A stretch of 64,000 nt of DNA from Flavobacterium sp. 5 (GTDB lineage Bacteria > Bacteroidota > Bacteroidia > Flavobacteriales > Flavobacteriaceae): the NCBI RefSeq assembly GCF_002813295.1, contig NZ_PHUE01000001.1, positions 1,116,001 to 1,180,000 on the forward strand, given 5' to 3'. This document shows, in pieces, positions 1 through 8,010 of this stretch. The notes under the pieces were generated by a model. That model did no database searches. It saw nothing but the letters and a program-made list of their open reading frames with translations, and was not told where the DNA came from. Every line of letters begins with the position of its first letter. Positions within the stretch are counted from its first letter, which is position 1. The position numbers and the translations under genes were made by a program.

Positions 1-1
1 A

Positions 2-655
2 AATCCAGAACGGATGGAAAAAATAGATGTCATTTTTGCCAATCGGTATTTAAAAGCATATTATCAGTTTAAAGCAAAAGAAAAATGTTCAGAATGCTGG
101 CAGTTTTCTTTTACGAAAGGAGAAGAATACTGGCCAATTGTTGCCCAACATTTACTAATGGGAATCAACGCCCATGTTAATTTAGATTTAGGAATTGCCT
201 GTGCACAAGTCAGCACTCCTGAAAGTATTTTTGACTTACATTCTGATTACAATCAAATAAATACAATCCTAAGCAATCTGGTAGAAGGAGTCGAAAAATG
301 CTTAGTTGAAATCTGGCCAACATTGACATACATATTGAAATTATCCGGCAAAATAGACAATTTTTTTATTGATTTCAGCATGAAAACCGCAAGAGACGGT
401 GCATGGAAATATGCCACTGAATTTGTACTGCTTCCTGAAAATAAAAGAGAAGCCTCCATACAGGAAAGAGACATCAAAGTTACCAAAATAGCCAGATTAG
501 TTTCGAATCCCGGTTATCTTGTAAGTAGCGTTTTCAAGCTCATTCGATTATTTGAAAGAGGAACCGTGGCTCAAAAAATCATTGAATTAAGCAAAGTACA
601 ATACAACCCAATCACAGAAACGGTTATAACTCCTGAATGTGCTGTACTAAGTTAG
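2..655 (+). CDS. DUF5995 family protein, 5' end outside the window
   Basis: The frame is open to the left edge: N-P-E-R precedes the first visible Met at 14, so the true start probably lies upstream and this is a partial gene. The visible 213 residues resemble the DUF5995 family, soluble proteins of unknown function; the core pattern AQHLLMGINAHVNLDLGIA at about residues 45-63 is the basis for this. No signal peptide or membrane segment is visible in this part. A hairpin followed by a T-run ends the unit about 50 bp downstream. No biochemical role is known to me. Confidence 0.7.
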   Translation, partial: NPERMEKIDVIFANRYLKAYYQFKAKEKCSECWQFSFTKGEEYWPIVAQHLLMGINAHVNLDLGIACAQVSTPESIFDLHSDYNQINTILSNLVEGVEKCLVEIWPTLTYILKLSGKIDNFFIDFSMKTARDGAWKYATEFVLLPENKREASIQERDIKVTKIARLVSNPGYLVSSVFKLIRLFERGTVAQKIIELSKVQYNPITETVITPECAVLS

Positions 656-704
656 TTTATATCAACAATCAAAAAAACAGATTAAAGAACATTTTTCATT
701 ATCC

Positions 705-744
705 AAAAAGCAATCTTCTTACTAAGAATGAAGATTGCTTTTTT
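705..744 (+). terminator. Intrinsic terminator after the DUF5995 gene
   Basis: AAAAAGCAATCTTC pairs with GAAGATTGCTTTTT across an 11-nt loop and runs into T residues. A second small palindrome, CAGGTTTTTAAAACCTG near 798-814, lies between here and the convergent glycogen synthase gene and may serve the other strand. Confidence 0.75.
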
Positions 745-857
745 ATTTATCCAAATCAGAAATTTAATCAGTCACCTGTTTACATTGAAGAGAACTAACA
801 GGTTTTTAAAACCTGCTAGATCTAACCTGAATAAATTCAGTATTTTATTAAAAACTT

Positions 858-2084
858 TTAAGCCTGTTCTTTTTCAAATCTGGCAATCACTTCCTCATAA
901 TAATTTAAGGTAGTTTTCGCAATAGATTCCCAACTGAATTGTTTTAAAACTCTTTCTCGACCTGCTTTACCCATTTTTGTCGCCAACTCTTCATTATCCA
1001 ATAATGCATTTACCTTGACAGCGAATGCTTTTTGAAATTCGGTTGAATGCAATGGATTAAAATTAGTTCTAGAAACACTTTCCAATGGAATCAAATATCC
1101 TGTTTCTCCTTCGACAAGGATTTCTGGAATTCCACCTACATGACTACCCACAACAGGCGTTTCGCAAGCCATTGCTTCCAGATTAATAATTCCGAAAGGC
1201 TCATACAAAGACGGACAGGCAAATACTCGGGCGTGACTGTATAATACTTTGACTTTATCACGAGGCAGCATTTCCGAAATTAGGATTACTCCTTTTCTTT
1301 TAGCTTTAAGCTCATCAATAAGGTTGGAAGTTTCAATTGCAATTTCTTCGGTATCGGGAGCTCCGGCACATAGTACAATCTGACAATTTTCATTAAAATA
1401 TTGAGCAGCTTCAATCAATTGTGAAATTCCTTTTTGACGTGTAATTCTACCAACAAAAAGCACAAATGGAATCTTTGAATCAATACCATATTCAGCCAAC
1501 AAAGCTTCATCAAAAGTAGGTTTGTAAAACTCAGGATCGATTCCGTTATGAATTACCGTTACCTTTTTGGGATCTACACCATAAGCTTCGATTACATCGG
1601 TTTTCATTTGCTCACTCACGGCGATAACACCATCAGCAGTTTTATAAGCATTGGTTTCAATCCATCGGGACATAAAGTAACCATTTCCTAATTGTTCAAC
1701 TTTCCAAGGGCGATGCGTTTCTAAACTGTGAGTTGTCAATATCAAAGGAACTTGCAATAATTCCCTAGTAAAAACACCAGCCAAATGTGTGTACCAAGTA
1801 TGACAATGAACAATATCGGCTTTTGGTGTAGCCTGAGCCATTTCTACATTTCGGCTTAAGTTATGAAACATCTTTATGTGTTCATTTTCGGGATCGACCA
1901 TTTTGGTCAAACAAGAATTTATCCCTTCTACATGCATAGAATCTTTATCTTCTTTTTGATCCCCAAAACATCGAACCTCAACCTGAGCCAACTTAGCCAA
2001 TTCATGACTTAAAAAATCAATATGAACTCCTGCTCCTCCATAAATATTTGGTGGAAATTCATTACTATAAAGCGCTATTTTCAT
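858..2084 (-). CDS. glgA: Glycogen synthase / GT4-family glycosyltransferase
   Basis: The 408-residue product is a GT-B fold glycosyltransferase of the GT4 type that uses nucleotide-glucose to extend alpha-glucan; the closest family known to me is the actinobacterial-type glycogen synthase. The start shows SNEFPPNIYGGAGVH (residues 7-21) with the glycine-rich acceptor loop. HCHTWYTHLAG near residue 95, FVGRITRQKG near 210 and the E-x7-E motif EPFGIINLEAMACETPVVG near 300-320 are all present. Length fits the family. It is a single leftward gene with no branching enzyme or glgC next to it, so the pathway must be completed elsewhere. A related sucrose/trehalose-type GT4 enzyme cannot be excluded. 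Confidence 0.85.
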   Translation of the reverse strand: MKIALYSNEFPPNIYGGAGVHIDFLSHELAKLAQVEVRCFGDQKEDKDSMHVEGINSCLTKMVDPENEHIKMFHNLSRNVEMAQATPKADIVHCHTWYTHLAGVFTRELLQVPLILTTHSLETHRPWKVEQLGNGYFMSRWIETNAYKTADGVIAVSEQMKTDVIEAYGVDPKKVTVIHNGIDPEFYKPTFDEALLAEYGIDSKIPFVLFVGRITRQKGISQLIEAAQYFNENCQIVLCAGAPDTEEIAIETSNLIDELKAKRKGVILISEMLPRDKVKVLYSHARVFACPSLYEPFGIINLEAMACETPVVGSHVGGIPEILVEGETGYLIPLESVSRTNFNPLHSTEFQKAFAVKVNALLDNEELATKMGKAGRERVLKQFSWESIAKTTLNYYEEVIARFEKEQA

Positions 2085-2355
2085 TTGGCAGATAATTAAA
2101 AATTAAAAAAATGACTCAAGTGTAACCATTAAAACTTTGAAACACACTCAACTCTCAATTTAGTAAAAATACGAAACCCCAATCTATTTTATACCCAAAC
2201 ACTTCATTATTTTTTTGAATATTTTTGGTCTTTACCTACAAAAAACATAAATTTTTCACAAAAGACATCATTATTTAATGACAATAATTACTACAATTTA
2301 ACTAGATTAGCATAATAATACCGTTCCTTTTTTTATTCAACCAAAAAAAATAAAA

Positions 2356-3471
2356 ATGAATCAAAACAACTCAAATTTCTACGGATATAATTTCGAAAAA
2401 ATTGCCGATACTATTATACGGCTTGGTGTCCTTTTCCTGCTAATAGGCTGGTGTTATGACATTTTAAAACCCTTTGTTTTAATTATAGTCTGGGCAATAG
2501 TTATCGCAATAGCCTTCAGTCCGGTTTACGAAAGAGTAGTTAGATTATTTAAAGGCCGAAAAGTCTTAGCCACCATATTTGTTGCACTAATATTACTTAC
2601 ACTTTTAGTCGTTCCTAGCATACTCATCTCACAATCCTTATACGAAGAAATCAATAATTTCGCCCATTACTATCAAACCAATGAGCACTTGATTCCACCA
2701 CCGCCAGAAACCACTAAAAGCTGGCCAACCATCACAAAACCAATAGTAGAAATTTGGTCATCTGCTTCCGAAGATATTTCCAAAGTTGCACTTAAATATT
2801 CGGACCAATTAAAAATAGCCGGAGCTTGGCTATTGCTTGCTTTGGCGGGAATCGGAAAAGGAATTCTGCAATTTATTGTATCCATTATCATTGCGATGGG
2901 ACTATTATTGTATTCTGAATCATTAATTAAAGTATCCAAAAATATTTTCATCAAACTAATTGGTACCAACGGAGAACATTATGCCGATGTGACTGTAATT
3001 ACAATTCGTAGCGTTGTAAAAGGTTTTTTGGGAGTAGCCCTAATACAATCACTAATGGCAGGAGCGGGATTCTTCTTTGCCGATGTTCCTTTCGCGGGAA
3101 TTTTTACAATAATTTGTCTTTTCCTAGCAATAATTCAAATCGGAATTGGACCAATTGCCATCCCAATTGTCATTTATACATTCTCTGTAGCCGACACTAC
3201 TACCGCAACTTTACTAGCTGTATGGATAGGAATTACTTTGATTTCAGACAATATACTAAAACCAATATTCCTTGGAAGAGGTAATCCTCCTGCACCTATG
3301 CTCGTTATATTTCTTGGAGCGATTGGAGGATTTATTTTCAATGGATTCATTGGATTATTCTTGGGAGCAGTTATCCTAACGTTGGGTTATAAATTTTTCC
3401 TTTCATGGATAGATATGGAAAAAGACATAGAACTAGGCGAACCATTAATTGATGAAAAACTAGAAGAATAA
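2356..3471 (+). CDS. AI-2E family transporter (PerM/YdiK type permease)
   Basis: A 371-residue polytopic inner-membrane protein with hydrophobic segments near residues 20-56, 70-92, 150-185 and a cluster from about 215 to 345. The late region GNPPAPMLVIFLGAIGGFIFNGFIGLFLGAV is the typical C-terminal signature of the AI-2E/UPF0118 family. Characterised members have been linked to autoinducer-2 export or Na+/H+ exchange, but substrates differ and cannot be read from sequence. The gene stands alone. Its 3' end runs directly into repeat A copy 1, whose hairpin can act as its terminator. Confidence 0.85.
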   Translation: MNQNNSNFYGYNFEKIADTIIRLGVLFLLIGWCYDILKPFVLIIVWAIVIAIAFSPVYERVVRLFKGRKVLATIFVALILLTLLVVPSILISQSLYEEINNFAHYYQTNEHLIPPPPETTKSWPTITKPIVEIWSSASEDISKVALKYSDQLKIAGAWLLLALAGIGKGILQFIVSIIIAMGLLLYSESLIKVSKNIFIKLIGTNGEHYADVTVITIRSVVKGFLGVALIQSLMAGAGFFFADVPFAGIFTIICLFLAIIQIGIGPIAIPIVIYTFSVADTTTATLLAVWIGITLISDNILKPIFLGRGNPPAPMLVIFLGAIGGFIFNGFIGLFLGAVILTLGYKFFLSWIDMEKDIELGEPLIDEKLEE

Positions 3472-3484
3472 CGTTTATAATTTA

Positions 3485-3610
3485 CATTTGGGCGTGCCAC
3501 CATCCCAAAAAAAGGGCTTAATCTCTTTGCGGGTATAAGCCCTTTTTTCGGTCTGCTGTCAGGCTATACGCGCTACTTTGGTAGCTTGCTTCTATCCTTC
3601 ACGCGGGCAC
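3485..3610 (-). repeat. Dispersed intergenic repeat A, copy 1 (with terminator hairpin)
   Basis: Read on the minus strand it begins with GCGTGAAGGATAGAAGC, passes CTACCAAAGTAGCGCGTATAGCC and ends GGCACGCCCAAATG. The same landmarks occur at 13883-14003 and, more diverged, at 3941-4097. The outer ends GCGTGA and T/GCACGC are nearly complementary, so the unit can fold as one long hairpin. Inside, AAGGGCTTA and TAAGCCCTT (about 3512-3546) form a stem followed by T6, placed as a terminator for the upstream permease gene. Confidence 0.75.
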
Positions 3611-3722
3611 ACAACAACTTTACAGTCACAAAGAATATAATAATCAGTTTACAACACAAAAAAATCAGTGAAAAAACAAATAGAAATCTAAAACAACTTC
3701 ATAACAAATAAAATAATTAATT

Positions 3723-3905
3723 ATGGACAGCAAAACATCTAATTTTTCATTTACAATCATTGCTATTATTTTGGGTGTCGTAATTTATAAGCAATTTGAT
3801 TTCGACACTTTTAAATTTAGAAATACCCCTTTGGCAATTGTTTACATTTTGGCATTCCTTTTTTCACTTTTTATTCTTTTAAAGAATAAACAAAAGTCCG
3901 AATAA
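3723..3905 (+). CDS. Small two-TM membrane protein, function unknown
   Basis: The 60-residue product has two hydrophobic stretches, about residues 8-22 and 36-53, separated by a short FDFDTFKFRN loop and followed by a Lys-rich tail (KNKQKSE). This is the layout of a small hairpin inner-membrane protein. The A-rich leader and ATG at 3723 are acceptable for this group. I do not recognise a family. It sits alone between two copies of repeat A in opposite orientation, so it may be a retained orphan. It could also be a chance frame, but the regular TM layout argues for a real gene. Confidence 0.5.
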   Translation: MDSKTSNFSFTIIAIILGVVIYKQFDFDTFKFRNTPLAIVYILAFLFSLFILLKNKQKSE

Positions 3906-3940
3906 ATACACCTATGTTAAATTATTACTGTTCCGTTCTT

Positions 3941-4097
3941 CTGCGTGAGGGATTACTTCACTGATATTTTTTTAATCGGAGTTCAGTGAACTTCGTTTAT
4001 AGTGGAGCTCTTTTTTTATTTCGTTTTTTTTACGGAATAAAAAAAAGCGGGAACGGAAAGCCCGACCCGACCTTTTCGGGAGGGTCACGCCCAAAAT
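3941..4097 (+). repeat. Dispersed intergenic repeat A, copy 2
   Basis: Begins GCGTGAGGGAT and ends GGGTCACGCCCAAAAT, as in copy 3, with AGCCCGACCCGACC before the end. The middle differs: it holds CACTGAT...ATCGG and TTCAGTGAACTTC-like palindromes and a long T/A stretch (GGAATAAAAAAAAG pairing with CTTTTTTTATTTC). The termini GCGTGA and TCACGC are inverted repeats. It fills most of the gap between the small membrane gene and alkC. Confidence 0.7.
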
Positions 4098-4192
4098 ACT
4101 TTTAAACCTAGAATTTAGCGTTACTGTATAATTCTTTAAATAGAGAAAATGCTACTTTTACAGTGGTATTTTCTAATCATTAAAGATAAAAC

Positions 4193-5275
4193 ATGGCAAC
4201 AGAATTGAAGGAGATGTTCAATAAAAAATTCTATGAGCATTTGGCAACCCAATTTAATAAAGCTGATGCAGGCTTTGACACTAAGCAATTTGTGGAAGCG
4301 GTTACAAACGGATTGGAAAGCAGATCTCTAAATGAACGCTTACGTTTCACTACGATAACACTCAAAAATCATCTTCCTGCAGATTTTAAAGAAGCTGTAC
4401 AACTATTAAACACCGTAATTCCAAACACTGCCAAAGGGTACACTTCGCTTATTTTTCCTGATTATGTTGGGCAATATGGTGTTCATGATTTTGAAACATC
4501 AATGGAAGCATTGACCTATTACACACAGTTTGGTTCATCAGAATTTGCCATTCGGGAGTTTTTGAAACACGATTTTGACAAAACTCTTGAAATGATGAAA
4601 CTATGGGCTGAATCTCCCAATCATCATATTCGAAGGCTTGCTTCCGAAGGCTGCAGACCTCGTTTGCCATGGGCAATGGCACTTCCTGAACTCAAAAAAA
4701 ATCCAGAGCCTATTTTGTCTTTATTGACCATTCTAAAATCGGATTCATCCGAATATGTGAGACGAAGCGTTGCCAATAATCTGAACGATATTGCGAAAGA
4801 TAATCCACAAATAGTTATTGAAATTGCCACCAAATGGAAAGGGCAAAGCAAAGAAACCGATGCGATAATCAAACACGCTTGCCGAACTCTTTTGAAACAA
4901 GGAAATATCGATATTTTAAAACACTTTGGGCTTGATAGTTCAAAAGTTGCTGTTGCCAATTTTAAAATAGCCACGCCAAAAGTAACTATTGGAAATGCTT
5001 TGGAGTTTTCATTCTTTGTTCAAAACAACGACGATAAACCTCAAACTATAAGACTTGAATATGCTATTTATTATCTTCGACAAAACGGACAGCTTTCAAA
5101 GAAAGTATTTAAAATAAGTGAACGAATTTTAGAGTCCAATCAATCTTTACACATTAACCGAAAGCAAAGTTTTAAAATAATAACTACTCGGAAATTTTAC
5201 ACAGGACAACAAATGCTTTCTATTATCGTAAACGGAGAAGAAAAAGATAGTCTTACCTTTGAATTGATTGACTAA
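4193..5275 (+). CDS. alkC: DNA alkylation repair glycosylase, AlkC type with C-terminal Ig-like domain
   Basis: Residues 1 to about 248 form an alpha-helical HEAT-like repeat region with the family motif ASEGCRPRLPW at 150-160, a hallmark of the AlkC branch of the AlkC/AlkD superfamily. These non-base-flipping glycosylases excise positively charged alkylated bases such as 3-methyladenine and start base excision repair in the cytoplasm. Residues from about 253 to 360 look like a beta-rich Ig-like domain, matching the AlkC subfamily that carries such a domain at this end. The length agrees. The next gene, a beta-lactamase, starts 17 bp downstream, so the two may share a transcript, although no common pathway is obvious. 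Confidence 0.85.
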   Translation: MATELKEMFNKKFYEHLATQFNKADAGFDTKQFVEAVTNGLESRSLNERLRFTTITLKNHLPADFKEAVQLLNTVIPNTAKGYTSLIFPDYVGQYGVHDFETSMEALTYYTQFGSSEFAIREFLKHDFDKTLEMMKLWAESPNHHIRRLASEGCRPRLPWAMALPELKKNPEPILSLLTILKSDSSEYVRRSVANNLNDIAKDNPQIVIEIATKWKGQSKETDAIIKHACRTLLKQGNIDILKHFGLDSSKVAVANFKIATPKVTIGNALEFSFFVQNNDDKPQTIRLEYAIYYLRQNGQLSKKVFKISERILESNQSLHINRKQSFKIITTRKFYTGQQMLSIIVNGEEKDSLTFELID

Positions 5276-5292
5276 AAAATCGACAGAAAAAA

Positions 5293-6186
5293 ATGAAAAG
5301 AAAAACCGCCTTAACAACTGCCTTATTATTGACATTTGTATTTTCGAATGCGCAAGTTCCGATTTTGAAAAGTAAAATTGAAAACATTTTAAAGGGCAAA
5401 AAAGCAACTGTTGGGGTTTCTATCGTTGCTAACCATTACAAAGACACTTTGAATATCAATGGAAACGAACATCTTCCGATGCAAAGCGTATATAAATTTC
5501 CTATTGCTCTTGCCGTTTTATCCGAAATTGACAAGAAGAAATTTACTTTACATCAAAAAATAAAAATTACAAAAAATGAGCTTCCTTACCATACCTGGAG
5601 TCCAATTAGAGATGAATATCCAAATGGAGTAACTTTGACAATTTCGGATATACTAAGATATACTGTATCTCAAAGTGACAATAATGGCTGTGATATCTTA
5701 TTGCGCTTCATTGGCGGCACAAAAGTCGTTGAAGATTATTTATCAGAAAATAAACTGACCAATATTTCAATTAAAACAACCGAAGAAGAAATGCATCAGG
5801 AATGGGATGTTCAGTACCAAAATTGGGCCACACCAATTGCTTTGAATACGCTGCTAATAAAGTCATACGATAAAACAAACACCCAAATATTATCTAAAGA
5901 AAATTACAAATTCCTTTGGAAAGCGATGACCGAAACTTCAACTGGATTGAAAAGACTTAGAGGACAGCTCCCTAAAAAAACAATTGTAGCTCATAAAACA
6001 GGACTTTCGGGAACAAATGACAAAAATGTAACTGCGGCTACTAATGACATTGGAGTTATTGTATTACCGAATGGAGAACCAATTTTCATAACTGTTCTAG
6101 TCTCCGATTCAACTGAAAATGCTGAAACTAACGAAAAAATAATTTCAGACATTGCAAAAGCAACTTGGGATTATTATTTGAAATAA
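5293..6186 (+). CDS. Class A beta-lactamase, subclass A2 (PER/CGA-like)
   Basis: A 297-residue serine beta-lactamase with a signal peptide ending FSNAQ at residue 21, so it acts in the periplasm. The catalytic S-V-Y-K is at 65-68, S-D-N at 128-130 and K-T-G at 235-237. The omega loop reads EEMHQEWDVQYQNW (165-178), the form seen in PER, CGA and CblA enzymes (subclass A2) rather than TEM. Such genes are intrinsic in many Flavobacteriaceae and hydrolyse penicillins and cephalosporins; the spectrum here is unknown. Base composition resembles its neighbours and no mobile element is near, so it looks resident. The 21-bp-period array begins immediately downstream. Confidence 0.93.
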   Translation: MKRKTALTTALLLTFVFSNAQVPILKSKIENILKGKKATVGVSIVANHYKDTLNINGNEHLPMQSVYKFPIALAVLSEIDKKKFTLHQKIKITKNELPYHTWSPIRDEYPNGVTLTISDILRYTVSQSDNNGCDILLRFIGGTKVVEDYLSENKLTNISIKTTEEEMHQEWDVQYQNWATPIALNTLLIKSYDKTNTQILSKENYKFLWKAMTETSTGLKRLRGQLPKKTIVAHKTGLSGTNDKNVTAATNDIGVIVLPNGEPIFITVLVSDSTENAETNEKIISDIAKATWDYYLK

Positions 6187-6202
6187 AAACTACTCACTTT
6201 TA

Positions 6203-6580
6203 AAACTATAGGCTAGCCTATCAAAATCATAGGCACACCTCTCTAAACTGTAGGCTTACCTATCAAAACCATAGGTGTACCTACTAAAAGCAAAAGCTCG
6301 CCTACTAAAATAGTAGGTTCACATATCTAAACTGTAGGCTCACCTACTAAAATCATAAGTGCTCCATAATAAAATTGTGGCCAACATAAACAATCTAAAG
6401 GTACTACCTATCAAAATCATAGGCGATACCTCTAAAGCAGATAGGCGATCCTATAAATTTTAAAGGTATCACTTAAAAAAACGATAGGTCTGCCTTTCAA
6501 AATCAAAGGTGCACCTATCCAAAACGTAGGTTATACCTACAAAATCGAGAGGCGAGCCTCAATAATAGTATGGAGGAGCA
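6203..6580. repeat. Array of about 18 degenerate 21-bp units with palindromic core ATAGGnnnnCCTAT
   Basis: ATAGG-like half-sites recur at 6208, 6229, 6250, 6271, 6292, 6313, 6334, 6355, 6376, 6397, 6419, 6441, 6462, 6484, 6505, 6526, about 6547 and 6569, so the period is 21 bp with occasional 22. Each is followed after a variable 4-5 nt centre by CCTAT or a relative, then by an A-rich linker CAAAATC. Arms are conserved and centres vary (CTAG, CACA, CTTA, TGTA, CTCA). In one frame the array reads as heptapeptides like T-V-G-x-P-T-K but with several stops. It fills the gap between the beta-lactamase and the GNAT gene; I see no gene in it. Confidence 0.9.
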
Positions 6581-6632
6581 ATAAATTGTATTTTACACAT
6601 GTGCCTTTCTTTTTCTGAAATAATTCTTTCAC

Positions 6633-6640
6633 TATATTTG
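6633..6640 (+). promoter_or_regulatory. Bacteroidota -7 box for the GNAT gene
   Basis: TATATTTG matches TAnnTTTG and lies 28 bp before the ATG. I could not find a clear -33 TTG at the usual distance. Confidence 0.55.
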
Positions 6641-6668
6641 ATGAATCCCAAAATAAATATCGACAAAA

Positions 6669-7181
6669 ATGAATTATTCTTTCAGAAAAGCAACAACCTC
6701 CGAAATCCCTGCAATATGGAACATTTTACAACAGGCTATAGCTCGTAGAAAAGAAGATGGAAGCGATCAATGGCAAGATGGCTATCCTAATCCTGAGGTG
6801 GTAAAAAAAGACGTTGATGCAGGTCAGGGATTTGTTTTGACAGAAGGAGAAAACATTATAGGTTATACCGCAGTATTAGTAAATGACGAACCGGAATACG
6901 CAAAAATAATTGGTGAATGGTTATCGAATGACACCTTTGTTGTTTTCCACCGAGTGGCAATTTCAGAAAATTATCTGGGTAAAGGGTTATCCAAAAAGAT
7001 ACTGGATTTTATTGAAGAGTTTGCCCTAAGCAATAATATATACAGCGTTAAAGCAGATACCAATTTTGACAATATTGCCATGCTGAAAATCTTTGAAAAA
7101 TCTGGTTACAAGTATTGTGGGAAGGTTTATTTTAGAGGAGGCGAAAGAAAGGCATTTGAAAAAGTACTTATTAAAGCCTAA
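6669..7181 (+). CDS. GNAT family N-acetyltransferase
   Basis: A 170-residue single-domain GNAT. Motif A is visible as VFHRVAISENYLGKGLSKKILDFI (about residues 92-115), where the L-G-K-G-L-S loop would hold the acetyl-CoA pyrophosphate, followed by ADTNFDNIAMLKIFEKSGYKYCGKVYF, the usual C-terminal half. The enzyme should acetylate an amine in the cytoplasm; the substrate cannot be told. It has its own -7 box. Two unrelated small genes follow with gaps of about 30 and 15 bp and may be co-transcribed. Confidence 0.88.
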   Translation: MNYSFRKATTSEIPAIWNILQQAIARRKEDGSDQWQDGYPNPEVVKKDVDAGQGFVLTEGENIIGYTAVLVNDEPEYAKIIGEWLSNDTFVVFHRVAISENYLGKGLSKKILDFIEEFALSNNIYSVKADTNFDNIAMLKIFEKSGYKYCGKVYFRGGERKAFEKVLIKA

Positions 7182-7211
7182 TAAAATTCAAAAATAAACC
7201 ACAAAAAAAGT

Positions 7212-7526
7212 ATGATTAAAATAATCAAAGAAAGGTATAATTTACTCTTTTTAGCATTTTTGTTTTTTTACTGTAATCAATCTTTCGCAGAAGGACAAGA
7301 AATCTTCTCTGATATCGTAAATTTTGCATATGCCTTTATGGTCATCACAAATATTTTGGTTTATACAGTAATTATTGGGATAATTATAAGAGCTCTCTTT
7401 TTTAAAGATAATTTAAAAATAGAAAATAGAAATCTCAAGTCATTTTCAATTTCATTATTATTGTCAATTTTATTAACTATTATTTTTCAGGATAAATTCA
7501 TATTTTTAATTTTTGATACTCTTTAA
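7212..7526 (+). CDS. Small membrane protein, function unknown
   Basis: The 104 residues contain three hydrophobic segments: a possible signal or TM at about 10-27, then 37-62 and 77-96, joined by a charged loop (FFKDNLKIENRNLK). I do not recognise a family. It lies between the GNAT and DUF1801 genes on the same strand with short gaps, which supports it being a real gene in a small transcript. Confidence 0.6.
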   Translation: MIKIIKERYNLLFLAFLFFYCNQSFAEGQEIFSDIVNFAYAFMVITNILVYTVIIGIIIRALFFKDNLKIENRNLKSFSISLLLSILLTIIFQDKFIFLIFDTL

Positions 7527-7540
7527 TAATCTATTTCATC

Positions 7541-7978
7541 ATGGCAAAAAATAAGACCACTGAAACTGAAATTAACGTAATCGACTTCATTAACTCTTAT
7601 GTTAATAATGATCAAAAAAAGAAGGATAGTTTTCGATTAATTGAGTTAATGAAAGAATGGACAGGATTTGAACCTAAAATGTGGGGACCAACCATTATTG
7701 GATTTGGCAGCTACCATTACAAATATAAATCTGGACACGAAGGTGACGCTCCTATTATTGGTTTTTCCCCTCGGAAAGCAGAATTTTCACTTTATGTATT
7801 CAATCCAACCGAAGACAATAAACATTTATTAGACGACTTCGGAAAGTTTAAAATGGGTAAATCCTGCCTTTACATCAAAAAACTATCAGACATAAATACC
7901 TCTACTTTAGAAAAACTCTGCAAAACTACTATTGTGTATATCAATGAACATCATGAATGTGCATGTAAAGAAAAGTAG
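7541..7978 (+). CDS. DUF1801 domain protein
   Basis: The 145-residue soluble protein matches the DUF1801 (YdhG/IPI-type) pattern: EWTGFEPKMWGPTIIGFGSY near residues 46-65, IIGFSPRKAEFSLYVF near 77-92, and GKSCLYIKKLSDIN near 107-120. One relative, Bacillus FrataxinLike/Fra, is proposed as an iron chaperone, but most family members are uncharacterised. The C-terminal EHHECACKEK tail could bind a metal; that is only a guess. It starts 14 bp after the preceding membrane protein. Confidence 0.8.
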   Translation: MAKNKTTETEINVIDFINSYVNNDQKKKDSFRLIELMKEWTGFEPKMWGPTIIGFGSYHYKYKSGHEGDAPIIGFSPRKAEFSLYVFNPTEDNKHLLDDFGKFKMGKSCLYIKKLSDINTSTLEKLCKTTIVYINEHHECACKEK

Positions 7979-8010
7979 ACGCTTAAAATAAGTAAGAAGC
8001 CTCCAAAAAT

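Noticed and set aside
728..913. 61-codon rightward frame
   Set aside because: It starts inside a terminator stem, has no recognisable signature and overlaps the glycogen synthase 3' end.
5293..6186. Beta-lactamase as a recently acquired resistance gene
   Set aside because: No IS, integron or composition shift nearby; subclass A2 enzymes are often intrinsic in Flavobacteriaceae.
6203..6580. CRISPR array
   Set aside because: The period is 21 bp with degenerate units, the variable part is only 4-5 nt, and no cas genes are present.
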